Shown here piece by piece: positions 9,139-19,179 of a stretch of 64,000 nt of DNA; positions within the stretch are counted from its first letter, which is position 1, and every line of letters starts with the position of its first letter. Position numbers and translations under genes: made by a program. The notes beneath the pieces are model-generated. The model did not search any database. It was not told the origin of the DNA and saw nothing but the letters and a program-made list of their open reading frames with translations. The DNA comes from Streptomyces xiamenensis (GTDB taxonomy: Bacteria > Actinomycetota > Actinomycetes > Streptomycetales > Streptomycetaceae): assembly GCF_000993785.3 (NCBI RefSeq), contig NZ_CP009922.3, positions 4,154,001-4,218,000 on the forward strand, written 5' to 3'.

Positions 9139-10701
9139 ATGTCCTGGACTGATGACGTCGACAAGGCGATCAGCGACTTCTTCGATCCGCTCAGCAGCAC
9201 GCTGTCGGACATCGTCTTCTACAACGTCCCGGTCTTCGGGGCCGAATTCCCGGTGATCGTGGCCTGGCTGGCGATCGCCGGCTTCGTCTTCACCATCTAC
9301 TTCGGCTTCGCCCAGATCCGCTACATCAAGCTCGCCCTCAAGTTTGTCAGCGGGAAGTATGAGCAAAAGGATGCACCCGGCGAAATCAGTCACTTCCAGG
9401 CGCTGACCTCTGCGGTCTCCGGCACCGTCGGCCTCGGCAATATCGCCGGTGTGGCCGTCGCCGTCTCCCTGGGTGGCCCGGGTGCCACCTTCTGGATGAT
9501 TCTGTGCGGCTTCCTCGGCATGGCGACGAAATTCGTCGAATGCACCCTTGGGGTGAAATACCGCGAGATCGATGAGAACGGCCGGGTCACCGGCGGCCCC
9601 ATGCTCTACCTGCGCAAGGGCCTCGCCGAGCGTGGCCTGCCCCAGCTCGGCCGGCTGATAGCTGCTCCCGCCGCGCTGATGGTGCTGCTCTTCGCGCTCT
9701 TCGGCGGCAACGTCCTCCAGGTCAACCAGTCCCTGGAGCAGATCGTCTCGGTCACCCAGGACTCCACCGACTTCTTCGCCGGTTCCGCCGGCTCGCTGCT
9801 CTTCGGCGTGCTGATGGCCGCGCTGGTCGCCCTGGTGCTGATCGGTGGCATCAAGTCCATCGGCGCGCTCACCTCCCGGCTCGTGCCCGGCATGGCGATC
9901 CTGTACGTCACCGCCTGTCTGATCGTCATCCTGTTCAACATCGGCCAGGTGCCCGACGCGATCAACGCCATCATCACGGGCGCCTTCAGCCCCGAGGGCG
10001 TCACCGGCGGTGTGATCGGCGCGCTGATCCAGGGCTTCCGGCGGGCCGCCTTCTCCAACGAGGCGGGCGTGGGCTCCGCCCCCATCGCCCACGCGGCGGT
10101 CAAGACCAAGCGTCCCGCCACCGAGGGCCTGGTGGCGATGATCGAGCCGTTCGTCGACACGGTCATCATCTGCACCATGACCGCCCTGACCATCATCATC
10201 GCCAGCGGCCCGGTCTACGAGGCCGCCCGGCAGTCCGACGAGCCGGTGGGTATCTCCATCACCTCCGACGCGTTCGCCACCGCGCTGCCCTGGTTCCCGA
10301 ACATCCTCACCGTCGCGGTGCTGCTGTTCGCCTTCTCCACGCTGATCACCTGGTCGTACTACGGACAGAAGTCCTGGCACTACCTCTTCGGCGCCTCCAA
10401 GGTCAGCGACACCCTCTACAAGCTGGTGTTCTGCTTCTTCGTCATCATCGGCGCCATGATGTCGCTGGGCTCCCTGGTGGACCTCTCCGACAGCGCGCTG
10501 TTCCTGGCCGCCGTCTTCAACATCATCGGGCTCTACCTGCTGGCCCCGGTCGTGAAGCGGGAGCTGAAGAAGGTCCTGGAGTACGTCCGGCGCCGCGACG
10601 CCGGGCACACCGAGGAGGAGATCGAGGCCGACGAGCGCGCCGCGGAAGCCGCCGAGGCCGCCGCCCGCACCGCCGGCAAGGACTCCCTGGTCAAGGACTG
10701 A
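9139..10701 (+). CDS. sodium:alanine (AGCS family) amino-acid symporter
   Basis: This 520-residue polytopic membrane protein has the AGCS signature region: LTSAVSGTVGLGNIAGVAVA, then GGPGATFWMILCGFLGM and GGPMLYLRKGL. About ten or eleven hydrophobic helices are followed by an acidic cytoplasmic tail. The family couples sodium entry to uptake of alanine or glycine. It has a long upstream region (about 165 bases) carrying a Crp-like site. A strong hairpin follows the stop. Confidence 0.93.
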   Translation: MSWTDDVDKAISDFFDPLSSTLSDIVFYNVPVFGAEFPVIVAWLAIAGFVFTIYFGFAQIRYIKLALKFVSGKYEQKDAPGEISHFQALTSAVSGTVGLGNIAGVAVAVSLGGPGATFWMILCGFLGMATKFVECTLGVKYREIDENGRVTGGPMLYLRKGLAERGLPQLGRLIAAPAALMVLLFALFGGNVLQVNQSLEQIVSVTQDSTDFFAGSAGSLLFGVLMAALVALVLIGGIKSIGALTSRLVPGMAILYVTACLIVILFNIGQVPDAINAIITGAFSPEGVTGGVIGALIQGFRRAAFSNEAGVGSAPIAHAAVKTKRPATEGLVAMIEPFVDTVIICTMTALTIIIASGPVYEAARQSDEPVGISITSDAFATALPWFPNILTVAVLLFAFSTLITWSYYGQKSWHYLFGASKVSDTLYKLVFCFFVIIGAMMSLGSLVDLSDSALFLAAVFNIIGLYLLAPVVKRELKKVLEYVRRRDAGHTEEEIEADERAAEAAEAAARTAGKDSLVKD

Positions 10702-10718
10702 CCCCGGGCATGCACCAC

Positions 10719-10751
10719 CCGCCCCCGGCCCGCCACGGCGGCCGGGGGCGG
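10719..10751 (+). terminator. terminator hairpin after the AGCS gene
   Basis: A 12-bp G/C stem (10719-10730 with 10740-10751) has a nine-base loop and begins 18 bases after the symporter stop. Confidence 0.75.
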
Positions 10752-10767
10752 TCGTATGGTGGGCCGC

Positions 10768-11199
10768 ATGCTGACCATCACCCAGGAGCTGCACGACGCG
10801 ATCCTCGCCCACGCCCGCAGGGACCACCCGGACGAGGCCTGCGGCGTCATCGCCGGACCGGCCGGCGGCGACCGCCCTGAGCGCTTCATCCCGATGCTCA
10901 ACGCGGCCCGCTCGCCCACGTTCTACGAGTTCGACTCCGGTGATCTGCTGCGCCTGTACCGGGAGCTGGACGACCGCGACGAGGAGCCGGTGGTCATCTA
11001 CCACTCGCACACCGCCACCGAGGCGTATCCCTCCCGCACCGACATCTCCTACGCCGGCGAGCCCGGCGCCCACTACGTGCTGGTCTCCACCGCCGAGTGC
11101 GGCAACGACGAAGGCCCCTTCTCCTTCCGCTCCTTCCGCATCGTGGACGAGCAGGTCACCGAGGAGGAGGTCCGCATCGTGGACGCCTACGGCGGCTGA
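10768..11199 (+). CDS. mec: JAMM/MPN metallopeptidase, likely CysO-cysteine peptidase (Mec-like)
   Basis: The 143-residue protein has a JAMM zinc site: E23 in DEACG, H79 and H81 in YHSHTATEAYPS, and D92 in SRTDISYA. JAMM peptidases of this group release cysteine from the CysO-cysteine conjugate or trim the C-terminus of small sulfur-carrier proteins. The next two genes on the strand, cysO and cysM, make the carrier and load sulfur or cysteine onto it, which supports that role. The ATG at 10768 was chosen because the protein then starts MLTITQELHDAIL, like its relatives. Confidence 0.88.
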   Translation: MLTITQELHDAILAHARRDHPDEACGVIAGPAGGDRPERFIPMLNAARSPTFYEFDSGDLLRLYRELDDRDEEPVVIYHSHTATEAYPSRTDISYAGEPGAHYVLVSTAECGNDEGPFSFRSFRIVDEQVTEEEVRIVDAYGG

Positions 11200-11218
11200 C
11201 CGGGAATCGATACGATGA

Positions 11219-12529
<1,311 letters not shown>

Positions 12530-12588
12530 CAGCCGCCCCCGCGCTCGGTTCACGCTGAGTGTCGGTATGCTCACGTACAGTCCATGAC

Positions 12589-13788
12589 GTGAGTGTGCAC
12601 AGCTATACCGGCCGGCAGAGCGAGGCCCAGCGGCCCATGTGGCGCTGGTTCACGGACCGGGACTCGATCGCGCGGCGCCTGGACTGGCCGCTGCTGGGCG
12701 CCGCGCTGGCCCTGTCCCTGCTCGGCGCCACCGTGGTCTACTCGGCCACCCGCGCCCGTACCGACCTCACCGGCGACGACCCGTACTTCTTCCTGATGCG
12801 GCACCTGCTGAACATCTGCATCGGCTGCGGCCTGGCCGCCCTCGTGGTCTGGCTGGGGCACAGCAGACTGCGCGACCTGGTCCCCGTGCTGTACGCGGGC
12901 ACCCTGCTGCTGTGCCTGCTGGTGCTCAGCCCGCTGGGCAGCAATGTGAACGGCTCCCAGAGCTGGATCCAGCTGGGCGGCGGCTTCGCGTTCCAGCCCT
13001 CCGAACTGGTGAAGGTGTCCGTCATCCTGGCCATGGCCACCCTGCTGGCCGCCGGGGTGGAGGGGGACAACAACTCGGTGCCCGACACCCCCGCCGTGCT
13101 GCGGGCGCTGGGCCTGGTCGCGGTCCCCGCGGTGCTCATCCTGGCCACCCCCGACGTGGGGACGACCCTGGTGCTGGCGGCCATCGCGCTCGGCGTGCTG
13201 ATGTCCTCCGGCGCCGCGCGCCGCTGGATCATCGGCCTGGTGACGGCCGGGCTGCTGCTGGCCGTCGCGGTGTGGCTGCTGGGCGTGCTCGACCAGTACC
13301 AGATCAACCGGTTCGCGGCGTTCGCCAACCCCGCCCTGGACCCGGCGGGGGTCGGGTACAACACCAACCAGGCGCGGATCGCGATCGGTTCGGGCGGACT
13401 GTTCGGACAGGGCCTGTTCCACGGGAGCCAGACGCTGGGTCAGTTCGTGCCCGAGCAGCACACCGACTTCATCTTCACGGTGGTGGGGGAGGAGCTCGGC
13501 TTCGTGGGCGGGGCGGCGGTCATCGGCCTGTTCGGCGTCATCATGTGGCGCGGCTGCGTGATCGCCATGAAGTCCCCGGACGTGTACGGCACGATCGTGG
13601 CCGGCGGCATCGTCACCTGGATCGCCTTCCAGTCCTTCGAGAACATGGGTATGGCCCTGGGCATCATGCCGGTCACCGGGGTGCCGCTGCCGTTCCTGTC
13701 CTACGGGGGCTCCTCCACCTTCGCGATCTGGATCGCGGTGGGGCTGCTGCTGGCCATCCAGGTGCGCCGCAAGACGAAACTGAACTAG
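12589..13788 (+). CDS. RodA/FtsW/SpoVE-family peptidoglycan polymerase
   Basis: This 399-residue membrane protein has about ten helices and the SEDS hallmarks: FQPSELVKVSVIL, TPDVGTTLV, the loop GVGYNTNQARIAIGSGGLFGQG, VPEQHTDFIFTVVGEELGF, and PLPFLSYGGSS. SEDS proteins polymerise lipid II with a partner PBP. No mre, ftsZ or PBP gene is adjacent, so RodA, FtsW or a sporulation role cannot be told apart. The GTG at 12589 is the first reasonable start; GTG 12595 and ATG 12637 remain possible, and no strong ribosome binding site decides it. Confidence 0.88.
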   Translation: MSVHSYTGRQSEAQRPMWRWFTDRDSIARRLDWPLLGAALALSLLGATVVYSATRARTDLTGDDPYFFLMRHLLNICIGCGLAALVVWLGHSRLRDLVPVLYAGTLLLCLLVLSPLGSNVNGSQSWIQLGGGFAFQPSELVKVSVILAMATLLAAGVEGDNNSVPDTPAVLRALGLVAVPAVLILATPDVGTTLVLAAIALGVLMSSGAARRWIIGLVTAGLLLAVAVWLLGVLDQYQINRFAAFANPALDPAGVGYNTNQARIAIGSGGLFGQGLFHGSQTLGQFVPEQHTDFIFTVVGEELGFVGGAAVIGLFGVIMWRGCVIAMKSPDVYGTIVAGGIVTWIAFQSFENMGMALGIMPVTGVPLPFLSYGGSSTFAIWIAVGLLLAIQVRRKTKLN

Positions 13789-13991
13789 CGCGCTCGGCCC
13801 CGGCCGGCGGGCCCGTCGCCCCCGTCGCCCCCGTCGTTCCCGTCGTCCCGGCGTCCGCCGCGGCCCCACGGCCGCCGCCGGCGCGCCCGGCCGGAGCCGT
13901 GCGTGCCGAGCCGGGCGACACCGTCGACGAGCGCGGCGACCAGCGCCACGCCGGCGATCACCAACAGGACAATCCACCACAAGACGTCCAC
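13785..13991 (-). CDS. small single-helix membrane protein
   Basis: This 68-residue protein has one N-terminal transmembrane segment (VDVLWWIVLLVIAGVALVAA), then an Arg/Gly/Asp-rich tail ending in a Gly-Asp-Gly repetitive stretch. The GTG at 13991 places the helix at the start. It is convergent with the RodA-type gene and the two stops share a palindromic CTAG. The function is unknown. Confidence 0.5.
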   Translation of the reverse strand: MDVLWWIVLLVIAGVALVAALVDGVARLGTHGSGRARRRRPWGRGGRRDDGNDGGDGGDGPAGRGRAR

Positions 13992-14106
13992 ACTCCGACC
14001 GTACCCCGCCACGGTGATTCCGCCCACACCGCGCTGCGGCCGGGGAGCGGGCGGCCCCCGTGCGACTTACAGTCATTCGAACCCCACCACGGAGGTTCCC
14101 CCGTCC

Positions 14107-14862
14107 ATGAAGCTCACCGTCGTCGGCTGCTCGGGGTCGTTCCCGTCCGCGGACTCGGCCTGTTCCAGCTACCTCATCGAGGCCGAGGGCTACCGGCTGC
14201 TCCTTGATCTGGGCAATGGCGCCCTCGGCGAGCTGCAGAAATACACGGGTCTGTATGACATCGACGCGATCGCGATCAGTCATCTGCATCCGGACCACTG
14301 CATCGACATGTGCGCGTACTTCGTCGCCCGTTACTACCGCTACGAGGGCGGTCGCTGCGAGCCGATCCCGGTCTACGGGCCGGAGAACACCGAGCGGCGG
14401 CTGACCACGGCGTACGACGACACGCCGTCGGAGAAGTCGATGAGCGAGGTCTTCGACTTCCGCTCCCTCAGCGCGGGCGGCACCTATCAGCTCGGCCCGC
14501 TGACCGTGCGCACCGACCGGGTGACGCACCCGGTGGAGACCTACGGCTTCCGCATCGAACACCGCGGCCGCGCGTTGTGCTATTCGGGTGACACCGGGGA
14601 GTGCGGCAACCTCACCGAGCTGGCCAGGGACGCCGATCTCTTCCTGTGCGAGGCGTCCTTCACCCACGGCAAGGAGGACATCGGCGAACTGCATCTCAAC
14701 GGCCGGCAGGCCGGGGAGTGCGCGCGGCGCGCCGGGGCCGGGCAACTGGTGCTCACCCACATCCCGCCGTGGACGGACCCGCTGACCAATCTGCGCGACG
14801 CCCGGGAGGTCTTCGAGGGGCCGGTGGAACTGGCCAGGCCAGGGGCGGTCTACCGGATCTGA
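14107..14862 (+). CDS. MBL-fold metallo-hydrolase
   Basis: This 251-residue protein starts MKLTVVGCSGSFPS. It has the metallo-beta-lactamase metal motif SHLHPDHCID (HxHxDH), further ligands in THPVETYGFRI, YSGDTGECG and LTHIPPW, and the C-terminal His. The sequence resembles the RNase Z/phosphodiesterase-like branch. RNase PH follows 22 bases downstream on the same strand, so a role in RNA metabolism is possible but not shown. Confidence 0.87.
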   Translation: MKLTVVGCSGSFPSADSACSSYLIEAEGYRLLLDLGNGALGELQKYTGLYDIDAIAISHLHPDHCIDMCAYFVARYYRYEGGRCEPIPVYGPENTERRLTTAYDDTPSEKSMSEVFDFRSLSAGGTYQLGPLTVRTDRVTHPVETYGFRIEHRGRALCYSGDTGECGNLTELARDADLFLCEASFTHGKEDIGELHLNGRQAGECARRAGAGQLVLTHIPPWTDPLTNLRDAREVFEGPVELARPGAVYRI

Positions 14863-14884
14863 GGCCGCACACTAGGCTCGCCGC

Positions 14885-15613
14885 ATGTCTCGTATCGACG
14901 GCCGCCAGGCCGACCAGCTCCGACCCGTCAGCATCGAGCGCGGCTGGAGCAAGCACGCCGAGGGTTCCGTGCTGGTGTCCTTCGGGGACACCAAGGTGCT
15001 GTGCACCGCCAGCTTCACCGAGGGCGTGCCGCGCTGGCGGCGCGGCAGTGGCGAGGGCTGGGTCACCGGCGAGTACGCGATGCTGCCCCGGGCCACCAAC
15101 ACCCGGGGCGACCGTGAGTCGGTCCGCGGCAAGATCGGCGGACGCACCCACGAGATCTCCCGGCTGATCGGCCGCTCGCTGCGCGCCGTCGTCGACTTCA
15201 AGGCCCTGGGCGAGAACACCATCGTGCTGGACTGCGACGTGCTCCAGGCCGACGGCGGGACCCGTACCGCCGCCATCACCGGCGCCTACGTGGCGCTGGC
15301 GGACGCGATCGCGTGGGGGCGCACCCGCAAGCTCGTCAAGGGCAAGGGGCAGCCGCTGACCGGCACCGTCTCCGCGGTGAGCGTCGGCATCATCGGCGGG
15401 GTGCCGATGCTGGACCTGGCCTACGAGGAGGACGTGCGGGCGGGCACCGACATGAACGTGGTGTGCACCGGGGACGGCCGGTTCATCGAGGTGCAGGGCA
15501 CCGCCGAGGGGGTCCCGTTCGCCCGGCACGAGCTGGACGCGCTGCTGGATCTCGCGGTGGCCGGCTGCGCCGAGCTGGACACGGCGCAGCGGGCGGCGCT
15601 GGCCGCCGACTGA
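14885..15613 (+). CDS. rph: ribonuclease PH
   Basis: This 242-residue enzyme carries the RNase PH core: [74 protein letters not shown] and the terminal domain GTAEGVPF. It trims tRNA 3' ends by phosphorolysis. In relatives rdgB normally follows directly. Here rdgB lies 6.6 kb further on, after a sugar-utilisation cassette. Confidence 0.96.
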   Translation: MSRIDGRQADQLRPVSIERGWSKHAEGSVLVSFGDTKVLCTASFTEGVPRWRRGSGEGWVTGEYAMLPRATNTRGDRESVRGKIGGRTHEISRLIGRSLRAVVDFKALGENTIVLDCDVLQADGGTRTAAITGAYVALADAIAWGRTRKLVKGKGQPLTGTVSAVSVGIIGGVPMLDLAYEEDVRAGTDMNVVCTGDGRFIEVQGTAEGVPFARHELDALLDLAVAGCAELDTAQRAALAAD

Positions 15614-15639
15614 GCGCACGGCGAGCGCGCGCTCCGCCG

Positions 15640-15681
15640 AAGGGGCGGCTACCCACAGTGATGGTGAGGTGGCCGCCCCTT
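15640..15681 (+). terminator. terminator hairpin after rph
   Basis: A 10-bp stem, AAGGGGCGGC (15640-15649) with GCCGCCCCTT (15672-15681), closes a 22-base loop, followed by a short TTCC. Confidence 0.65.
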
Positions 15682-15740
15682 TCCGTTGTCCGGTATTCCG
15701 AACGGATTTCAGGATTCCGAACACAATCCGGCAGAAAGTC

Positions 15741-15769
15741 TTGACGCCCCCATCGGCTCTCCCTAGCGT
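15741..15769 (+). promoter_or_regulatory. sigma-70-like promoter of the LacI-family regulator
   Basis: TTGACG (15741-15746) and TAGCGT (15764-15769) are separated by exactly 17 bases, a good match to housekeeping -35 and -10 hexamers. The predicted start of transcription lies just before the palindrome at 15782. Confidence 0.65.
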
Positions 15770-15781
15770 ATCCGGCACCGC

Positions 15782-15797
15782 TTGACTACGCAGTCAA
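15782..15797. promoter_or_regulatory. LacI-type operator
   Basis: TTGACT-ACGC-AGTCAA is an inverted repeat with perfect 6-bp arms and a central CG dinucleotide, as in LacI-family operators. It lies just downstream of the promoter and 29 bases before the regulator start, so it probably mediates autorepression and control of the downstream transporter genes. Confidence 0.6.
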
Positions 15798-15825
15798 CGG
15801 GGGTCGCTGGCAAAGGAGCTGGTGC

Positions 15826-16875
15826 ATGTCGAGCCGCATATCCATGAGGGATGTCGCCCGCCGGGCCGGGGTGTCCCAGAAAACCGTTTCCCGTGTCGTC
15901 AACGACGAACCCCACGTCTCCCCGGAACTGCGGGAGCGCGTCCGCCAGGAGATAGAACAACTCGGTTACCGGCCCAATACGTTCGCCCGCGCGCTGGTCA
16001 CCAGAAGGTCCCGCAGAATCGGCCTCATCTCCACCGGCAGCGGCTATTTCGGCCCCGCGTCACTCCTCAGCGGACTGCAGCGCGCCGCCCACGCCGAAGG
16101 CTATGACGTCAGCGTCATCCACGCCGACGAACACGACCCGGAAGAAGCCGGCCGCGCCGTATGGCAATTGGTCGGCCAGGGCATCGACGCCATCGCGCTG
16201 TGCGGCCCGATCGGCTCCGCCGAAATCGCCCGGCACATTCCCCACGACATTCCCGTCCTGCGCGTCGACCTCCCCGAGAGCCCGGCCGGCACCGGCACCG
16301 ACGGACACCACGTGCTCTTCGTCGGCAACGACGACATCTCCGCCGCCACCGAAGCCACCTCCCACCTGCTGCGCCTGGGCCACCGCACCGTGCACCACCT
16401 CGCCGGACCGCCCCGCTGGGCCGTCACCGGCTACCGCGAACGCGGCTGGCGCACCGCCCTGGAGCTGGCCGGCGCCCCCTGCCCCGACGTACGCCGCGGC
16501 GACTGGAGCCCCGCCTCCGGCTACCACGCCACCCGCGAACTGCTCAGGGACGGCACCCTCACCGCTCTGTTCGCCGCCAACGACCAGATGGCCATCGGCG
16601 CGGTCCACGCCATCGAACGCAGCGGCCGGCGGGTCCCCGAGGACGTCAGCGTCATCGGCTTCGACGACATCCCCGAGGCCGCCTACCTCTCCGTCCCGCT
16701 GACCACCGTCCGGCAGGACTTCGCCCGGATCGCCGCCGAGGGCATGCACCGGCTGGTCGCCGCCCTCGGCACCACGGCCCGACCCGCCGACCCCGGCCCC
16801 GCCGGCGCCACCATCCCCGCCCAGCTCATCCACCGTGCCTCCACCGCGCCCCCGCCCGCGGCCGGCCCGGCCTGA
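15826..16875 (+). CDS. LacI-family transcriptional regulator of a sugar operon
   Basis: This 349-residue repressor has the N-terminal helix-turn-helix RISMRDVARRAGVSQKTVSRVVN, the hinge region and a periplasmic-binding-protein-like sensor domain. The domain includes FAANDQMAIGAVHAIERSG and VIGFDDIPEAAYLSVPLTTV. It most likely controls the linked binding protein, permeases and GH42 beta-galactosidase. Its own promoter carries a LacI-like operator. The binding-protein gene starts 28 bases after its stop. Confidence 0.92.
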   Translation: MSSRISMRDVARRAGVSQKTVSRVVNDEPHVSPELRERVRQEIEQLGYRPNTFARALVTRRSRRIGLISTGSGYFGPASLLSGLQRAAHAEGYDVSVIHADEHDPEEAGRAVWQLVGQGIDAIALCGPIGSAEIARHIPHDIPVLRVDLPESPAGTGTDGHHVLFVGNDDISAATEATSHLLRLGHRTVHHLAGPPRWAVTGYRERGWRTALELAGAPCPDVRRGDWSPASGYHATRELLRDGTLTALFAANDQMAIGAVHAIERSGRRVPEDVSVIGFDDIPEAAYLSVPLTTVRQDFARIAAEGMHRLVAALGTTARPADPGPAGATIPAQLIHRASTAPPPAAGPA

Positions 16876-16903
16876 GCACAGCACACCAGGAACAGGGACG
16901 ACG

Positions 16904-18310
16904 ATGACCCCAACCCCTGGCCGGCGGCCCGCCCCGACCCCCGGCCCCCACCCACAACCCCCCGGCATCTCCCGCCGCCACCTGCTGCGCGCCGCCGGCG
17001 GCCTGGGCGCCGCCGCCGCGCTCGCCCCCGCCCTCGGCGCCTGCGCCGCCGCCACGCCCACCGCCGAACCCCTCACCTCGGGCCGCGCCGACATCTCCTT
17101 CTGGACCCACGACGACGCCTACGTCGACTTCTTCCGCGCCGCCGCCGACGCCGCCACCGGCTCCCCCTTCACCTGGAACCTGCGGCCCACCCGGGCCGGC
17201 GCCGCCGACGTGGTCACCAAGACCATCGCCCAGGCCATCGCCGGACGCGGCACCCCCGACGTCGCGGGCTTCGAACTCGGCGCCTTCACCCGCCTGCTGC
17301 GCGGCGACATCGCCCCCGAACTCCTCGAAGACCTCACCGGACACCTCGACCCCGCCGTCCGCGAGGACCTGCTGACGGTGCGCACCGAACCGTTCAGCAA
17401 GGACGGCGCCCTGTACGCGCTGGACTCCGACGCCCCGCTGGTCGTGTACTACTACCGCGAGCCGGAGTTCGCCCGCTACGGGATACCCACCGACCTCGGC
17501 AGCTGGGAGGAGTTCGCCGAAGCCGGCACCCGCCTCGCCGACCGGCACGGCATCGCGCTGGCCGCCGTCCCCACCGGCAGCGACCTGCCGCAGATCCTCC
17601 AGTCCTTCGAAATGCTGCTGCTCCAGCGCGGCGGGCGGCTCTTCGACGCCGACGGCACCCTCACCCTGGACACCCCCGAGGCCGAGGACACCCTGCGCTT
17701 CCTCGCCGAGGGCGTCCAGCGCGGCTACCTCACCACCGTCTCCGACTACTACGGCCCCAGCATGCAGGCCGCCCTGAAGACAGGAAAGGTCATCGGCCAG
17801 TGGATGGCCAGCTGGTACAAGGTGTACGGGCTCATCGCCAACGTGCCCGAACAGTCGGGGCAGTGGCGGATCCGCCCGCTGCCCGTCTTCACGGGCGGCG
17901 GCGGCCGGACCTCCTTCGCCGGCGGCACCGGATTCGCCGCCCTGCGCGGCAAGCGCAACACCCTCGCCGGCGTCGAACTCGTCAAGGCCGCCTACCTCAA
18001 CCCCGCCGAACAGGTCCGCCGCTACCAGGTGCTCGGCTACCTCCCCAGCCTCCGCTCCGTCTTCAACGACCCGGCGCTCTCCCTCATCGAGGACGAATAC
18101 TGCGGCGGCCAGCGCATGTTCGAGGTCTACCGGGACGTCATCGACGAAGCGCCCGTGCTCTACCTCAGCGCCGACCGCTCCATACTCGACACCGTCCTCA
18201 GCGGATATCTGCTGCGCGCCTATCAGGGCCGCACCTCACCGCGTGAAGCGCTGCGCTCCGCCGCACGCGATTTCGCCGGCCAGACCCGAACCCGGGGAGG
18301 ATCCCGATGA
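16904..18310 (+). CDS. sugar ABC transporter substrate-binding lipoprotein
   Basis: This 468-residue extracellular binding protein has a Tat-like leader (SRRHLLRAAGG) and a lipobox ending LGAC, with Cys47 as the lipidation site. The mature region resembles family 1 carbohydrate-binding proteins (FWTHDDAYVDFFRAA, VVYYYREPEFARYG). CAGGGACG is upstream of the ATG. The stop overlaps the first permease start by four bases. No ATPase gene is present; such systems usually borrow a shared MsiK-type ATPase. The likely ligand is a beta-galactoside, judging by the linked GH42 enzyme. Confidence 0.9.
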   Translation: MTPTPGRRPAPTPGPHPQPPGISRRHLLRAAGGLGAAAALAPALGACAAATPTAEPLTSGRADISFWTHDDAYVDFFRAAADAATGSPFTWNLRPTRAGAADVVTKTIAQAIAGRGTPDVAGFELGAFTRLLRGDIAPELLEDLTGHLDPAVREDLLTVRTEPFSKDGALYALDSDAPLVVYYYREPEFARYGIPTDLGSWEEFAEAGTRLADRHGIALAAVPTGSDLPQILQSFEMLLLQRGGRLFDADGTLTLDTPEAEDTLRFLAEGVQRGYLTTVSDYYGPSMQAALKTGKVIGQWMASWYKVYGLIANVPEQSGQWRIRPLPVFTGGGGRTSFAGGTGFAALRGKRNTLAGVELVKAAYLNPAEQVRRYQVLGYLPSLRSVFNDPALSLIEDEYCGGQRMFEVYRDVIDEAPVLYLSADRSILDTVLSGYLLRAYQGRTSPREALRSAARDFAGQTRTRGGSR

Positions 18311-19179
18311 CCTCCCGCAGAAACCTCGCGCCGTACGCGTTCATCGCCCCCTTCTACGTGCTCTACGGCCTGTTCATGGTCGTGCCGATCGGCGTCGCCT
18401 GTTATCTCAGCCTCACCGAATGGGTCGGGCTCGGCACACCCACCTTCATCGGATTCGACAATTTCACCGATCTCGCCCGCGACACGAGTTTCCACAAAGC
18501 ACTCGGCAATTCCCTGATCTTCATCCTCGTCTCGCTCTTCCTCGTGGTGCCCTGCGCCCTGCTCATCGCCCAACTCCTCAACACCAGGGGACTGCGGGCC
18601 CGCGATCTGTTCCGGGTCACCTTCTTCCTCCCCATGGTGCTGTCACCCATCGTGATCGCGCTGCTGTACAGCCTGCTGCTCGACCGCGAGTACGGCCTGG
18701 TCAACTCCGTACTGCGGGCCCTGTTCGGCTTCGGCGGCGCCGACTGGCTCGGCGACCCCACCCTCGCCAAGGTCTCCATCGGCTTCGTCCTGCTGTGGCG
18801 CTGGACCGGCTACCTCACCATCTTCTTCCTCGCCGCCCTCCAGGCCGTGCCCCGCGAACTGTACGAATCCGCCGAACTGGACGGCGCGGGCACAGTGCGG
18901 CAGTTCACCACCGTCACGCTGCCCTCCATCCGCCCCGTCACCGCCTTCGTCGTGGTGACCTCCTTCATCGGCGCCGCCCAGCTCTTCGACGAGCCCTACC
19001 TGATCACCGGCGGCGGACCCGGCGAGGAAACCCTGACCGTGGCCCAGTTCGTGTACCGCGCCGCCTTCGAACGCCAGCAGTTCGGCTACGCGGCGGCGGC
19101 CGGTCTCGTCCTGTTCGTCATCGTGTTCGGCCTCAGCCAGCTCCTCAACCGGCTGCTGCGCATCGGGAGGACCGCATGA
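18307..19179 (+). CDS. sugar ABC transporter permease (MalF-like)
   Basis: This 290-residue, six-helix permease carries the EAA-like loop RELYESAELDGAGTVRQFTTVTLPSIRP. It begins in an ATGA overlap with the binding-protein gene and ends in an ATGA overlap with the second permease, so all are co-translated. Confidence 0.93.
   Translation: MTSRRNLAPYAFIAPFYVLYGLFMVVPIGVACYLSLTEWVGLGTPTFIGFDNFTDLARDTSFHKALGNSLIFILVSLFLVVPCALLIAQLLNTRGLRARDLFRVTFFLPMVLSPIVIALLYSLLLDREYGLVNSVLRALFGFGGADWLGDPTLAKVSIGFVLLWRWTGYLTIFFLAALQAVPRELYESAELDGAGTVRQFTTVTLPSIRPVTAFVVVTSFIGAAQLFDEPYLITGGGPGEETLTVAQFVYRAAFERQQFGYAAAAGLVLFVIVFGLSQLLNRLLRIGRTA

Noticed and set aside
8845..11073. Long frame antisense to the AGCS symporter and JAMM gene
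   Set aside because: It is composed of Asp/Gly/Glu/His-rich shadow sequence opposite conserved genes.
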